Source of the DNA: Caldilineaceae bacterium
GTDB lineage: Bacteria > Chloroflexota > Anaerolineae > Caldilineales > Caldilineaceae
NCBI GenBank assembly: GCA_028819675.1
Contig: JAPPKT010000197.1
Coordinates: 1 to 5,910 of the forward strand
Length of the DNA stretch: 5,910 nt
Reading direction: 5' to 3'
This document shows, piece after piece, positions 4,562 to 5,910 of the stretch. Below the pieces are notes generated by a model. The model was not told where the DNA came from and did no database searches. It was given only the letters and a program-made list of their open reading frames with translations. Each line of letters starts with the position of its first letter. Within the stretch, counting starts at the first letter, position 1. The position numbers were made by a program, and so were the translations under genes.

Positions 4562-5910
4562 TCAGGCGGAGGATGGCTTTGTCATGCGGTAGCCTACGCG
4601 CGGTTCGGTGAAGATGTAGGTGGGGTCGTGTGCGTCGTCACCGAGTTTTTGGCGCAGTCTCTTGACGACGGTGCGGACCAGCCCTGCTTCGCCGGAGTGT
4701 CCCTGGTCCCACACCCGTTGGAGCAGCTGGCCGTGGGTCAACACCATCCCGGCGTTGGTCGAGAGCTCGAAGAGCAGAGCATACTCGGTCGCGGTGAGCA
4801 CGACGGGTCGTCCGGCCACAACCACGCGGCGTTCCGCGTAGTTGATGACCAAGTCTTCCAGGACATAGTCTTCGGGCTGTCCGAGATAGCCGGTGCCGGA
4901 GCGCTGGCGCAGGACCGACCTGATGCGCGCGGCCAGCTCCGTGGGCGAGAAGGGTTTGACCACGTAGTCGGCGGCCCCCATGTCGAAGGCCTTGGCGATG
5001 ACGTTCTCCTGTCCGTAGGCAGACAGGAAGATGACGGGCAGAGCAGTTTTCTCCAGGATATTCTTCATCAGATCGATGCCGTCGACGCCCGGCAGCATCA
5101 TGTCCAGCAGGACGAGATGGGGTCTCTTCTCCGCAATCAGACGATCGACTTCCTCCGGTTCTCCGGTCACTATCGGGTCATAGCCCGACTTGGAGAGGAC
5201 GTCGCGGATGTATCTGAGCGCGTTCGGCTCGTCGTCCACGACGAGGATACGCGTGCGCTCCTGTGTCTCATTGCCGGGGTCGGCGGCGAACGGTGCGGGT
5301 TCGCCGACGCCTGCGGTTTCTTTTTTCTCGACGATTGGAACCGTAAAGATAAAGCGTGCGCCCTGGCCGGGTCCGTCACTTTCGGCCCAGATACGGCCGC
5401 CGTGCGCCTCGACGATGCCTTTGCAGATGGCGAGGCCGAGCCCCGACCCGGCAGGGTCGCCCTGCCGGTCCTCGACGTTGACGCGGGAGAACTTTCTGAA
5501 AAGGAGCGGCAGCCGCTCGGCGGGTATGCCTCTGCCCTCGTCGGAGATTGAGACGACCACCTGAAACTGTTTCAGCACAGCGCGCACGGTGATGGAGGAT
5601 AGCTCGTTGGAGTACCTGGCCGCATTGGAGAGCAGGTTGCTGAGGACCTGGACGATACGGCGTCTGTCGGTCATGACTTGTGGCAGGTCCGGGTCGACGT
5701 CGATGTGGATATTGTGCCTGCGGCCTGCGCTCATGAACATGATGCGGGCCTCGTCCACCAGGGCGGCGGTATCGGACGGCTCCGGGGCGACGGAAAGCGT
5801 GCCGGTCTCGATGTGAGCCACATCGAGCAGGTCGCGTATGAGGCTGCGCATGCGGCCGGCCTGCTCGGAGATGATGCGGTGGAACTGGCGCATTTCGGCG
5901 GGGTTGAGGG
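4562..5910 (-). CDS. Hybrid histidine kinase / response regulator with OmpR-type DNA-binding domain (partial, N-terminus off right edge)
   Basis: The C-terminal 448 residues of a one-piece two-component protein. Numbering from the Met at 5893, residues 1-30 are the end of the HisKA dimerisation domain (MRQFHRIISEQAGRMRSLI, then DLLDVAHIETG); the phosphorylated His lies outside the window. Residues 73-187 are the HATPase_c domain: N-box Asn90, G1 box DEGRG (118-122), F-box LFRKF, and G2 box GSGLGLAIC (149-157). After a linker of about 25 residues, 215-330 form a receiver domain with the acidic pair D220/D221, phospho-acceptor D264, S291 and K313 before PF. Residues 345-438 form a winged-helix domain of the OmpR/PhoB type (LTATEYALL, VRTVVKRLRQKLGDD, GVGYRM-like end). 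The kinase probably phosphorylates its own receiver and so controls DNA binding directly. All visible catalytic residues are present. The sensor part and target genes are unknown. It is transcribed leftwards, and no T-tailed terminator follows it. Confidence 0.96.
   Translation of the reverse strand, partial: LNPAEMRQFHRIISEQAGRMRSLIRDLLDVAHIETGTLSVAPEPSDTAALVDEARIMFMSAGRRHNIHIDVDPDLPQVMTDRRRIVQVLSNLLSNAARYSNELSSITVRAVLKQFQVVVSISDEGRGIPAERLPLLFRKFSRVNVEDRQGDPAGSGLGLAICKGIVEAHGGRIWAESDGPGQGARFIFTVPIVEKKETAGVGEPAPFAADPGNETQERTRILVVDDEPNALRYIRDVLSKSGYDPIVTGEPEEVDRLIAEKRPHLVLLDMMLPGVDGIDLMKNILEKTALPVIFLSAYGQENVIAKAFDMGAADYVVKPFSPTELAARIRSVLRQRSGTGYLGQPEDYVLEDLVINYAERRVVVAGRPVVLTATEYALLFELSTNAGMVLTHGQLLQRVWDQGHSGEAGLVRTVVKRLRQKLGDDAHDPTYIFTEPRVGYRMTKPSSA

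Noticed and set aside
4484..5551. A 355-residue plus-strand frame opposite the hybrid kinase
   Set aside because: Antisense shadow of the strongly supported kinase-regulator gene.

Overview
The window is GC-rich DNA that looks like a bacterial chromosome. It carries a lipoprotein-type ABC-transporter binding protein, a short-chain dehydrogenase, two or three small exported or membrane proteins of unknown function, and a histidine kinase fused to a DNA-binding response regulator. The kinase-receiver-winged-helix fusion, the amino-acid-type binding protein and the intergenic CACGGAGG-type and GTAGGGGC-type repeats resemble, from memory, Chloroflexota (Anaerolineae-like) genomes. That placement is an inference; there is no rRNA or marker gene here to settle it.

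Layout. Positions 1-468 (minus) are the N-terminal 156 residues of a periplasmic binding protein that runs off the left edge. Positions 469-1016 are intergenic, with three tandem CACGGAGG-type repeats at 710-848 and a 14-base match (642-655) to a palindromic element at 4506-4534. Positions 1017-1847 (minus) encode a 276-residue short-chain dehydrogenase in which the catalytic Lys of YxxxK is Thr. A 309-base divergent spacer separates it from a plus-strand gene at 2157-2798 for a secreted 213-residue protein with two equally spaced cysteine pairs joined by a Pro/Gly linker. A strong intrinsic terminator (2821-2860) ends that unit. It is followed by a hairpin (2861-2884) and a two-helix small membrane protein (2917-3159).

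Positions 3160-4561 are gene-poor accessory-like sequence. They hold a frameshifted C-terminal remnant of an IS5-type transposase (about 3178-3278, minus), a low-GC stretch (3421-3600, about 39% GC by hand count), and two diverged direct repeats (about 3691-3837 and 4317-4510). Between the repeats lies a possible 79-residue exported peptide (4050-4289). Positions 4562-5910 (minus) are the C-terminal 448 residues of a hybrid kinase, open at the right edge.

No single pathway links these genes. The binding protein and the hybrid kinase each look like standalone parts of larger units outside the window, the dehydrogenase appears monocistronic, and the small exported proteins are orphans. I do not see convincing evidence for a complete new defence, CRISPR or biosynthetic system. 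The best leads are the altered SDR active site, the twin Cx11C secreted protein, and the repeat-flanked exported peptide beside an insertion-sequence scar.
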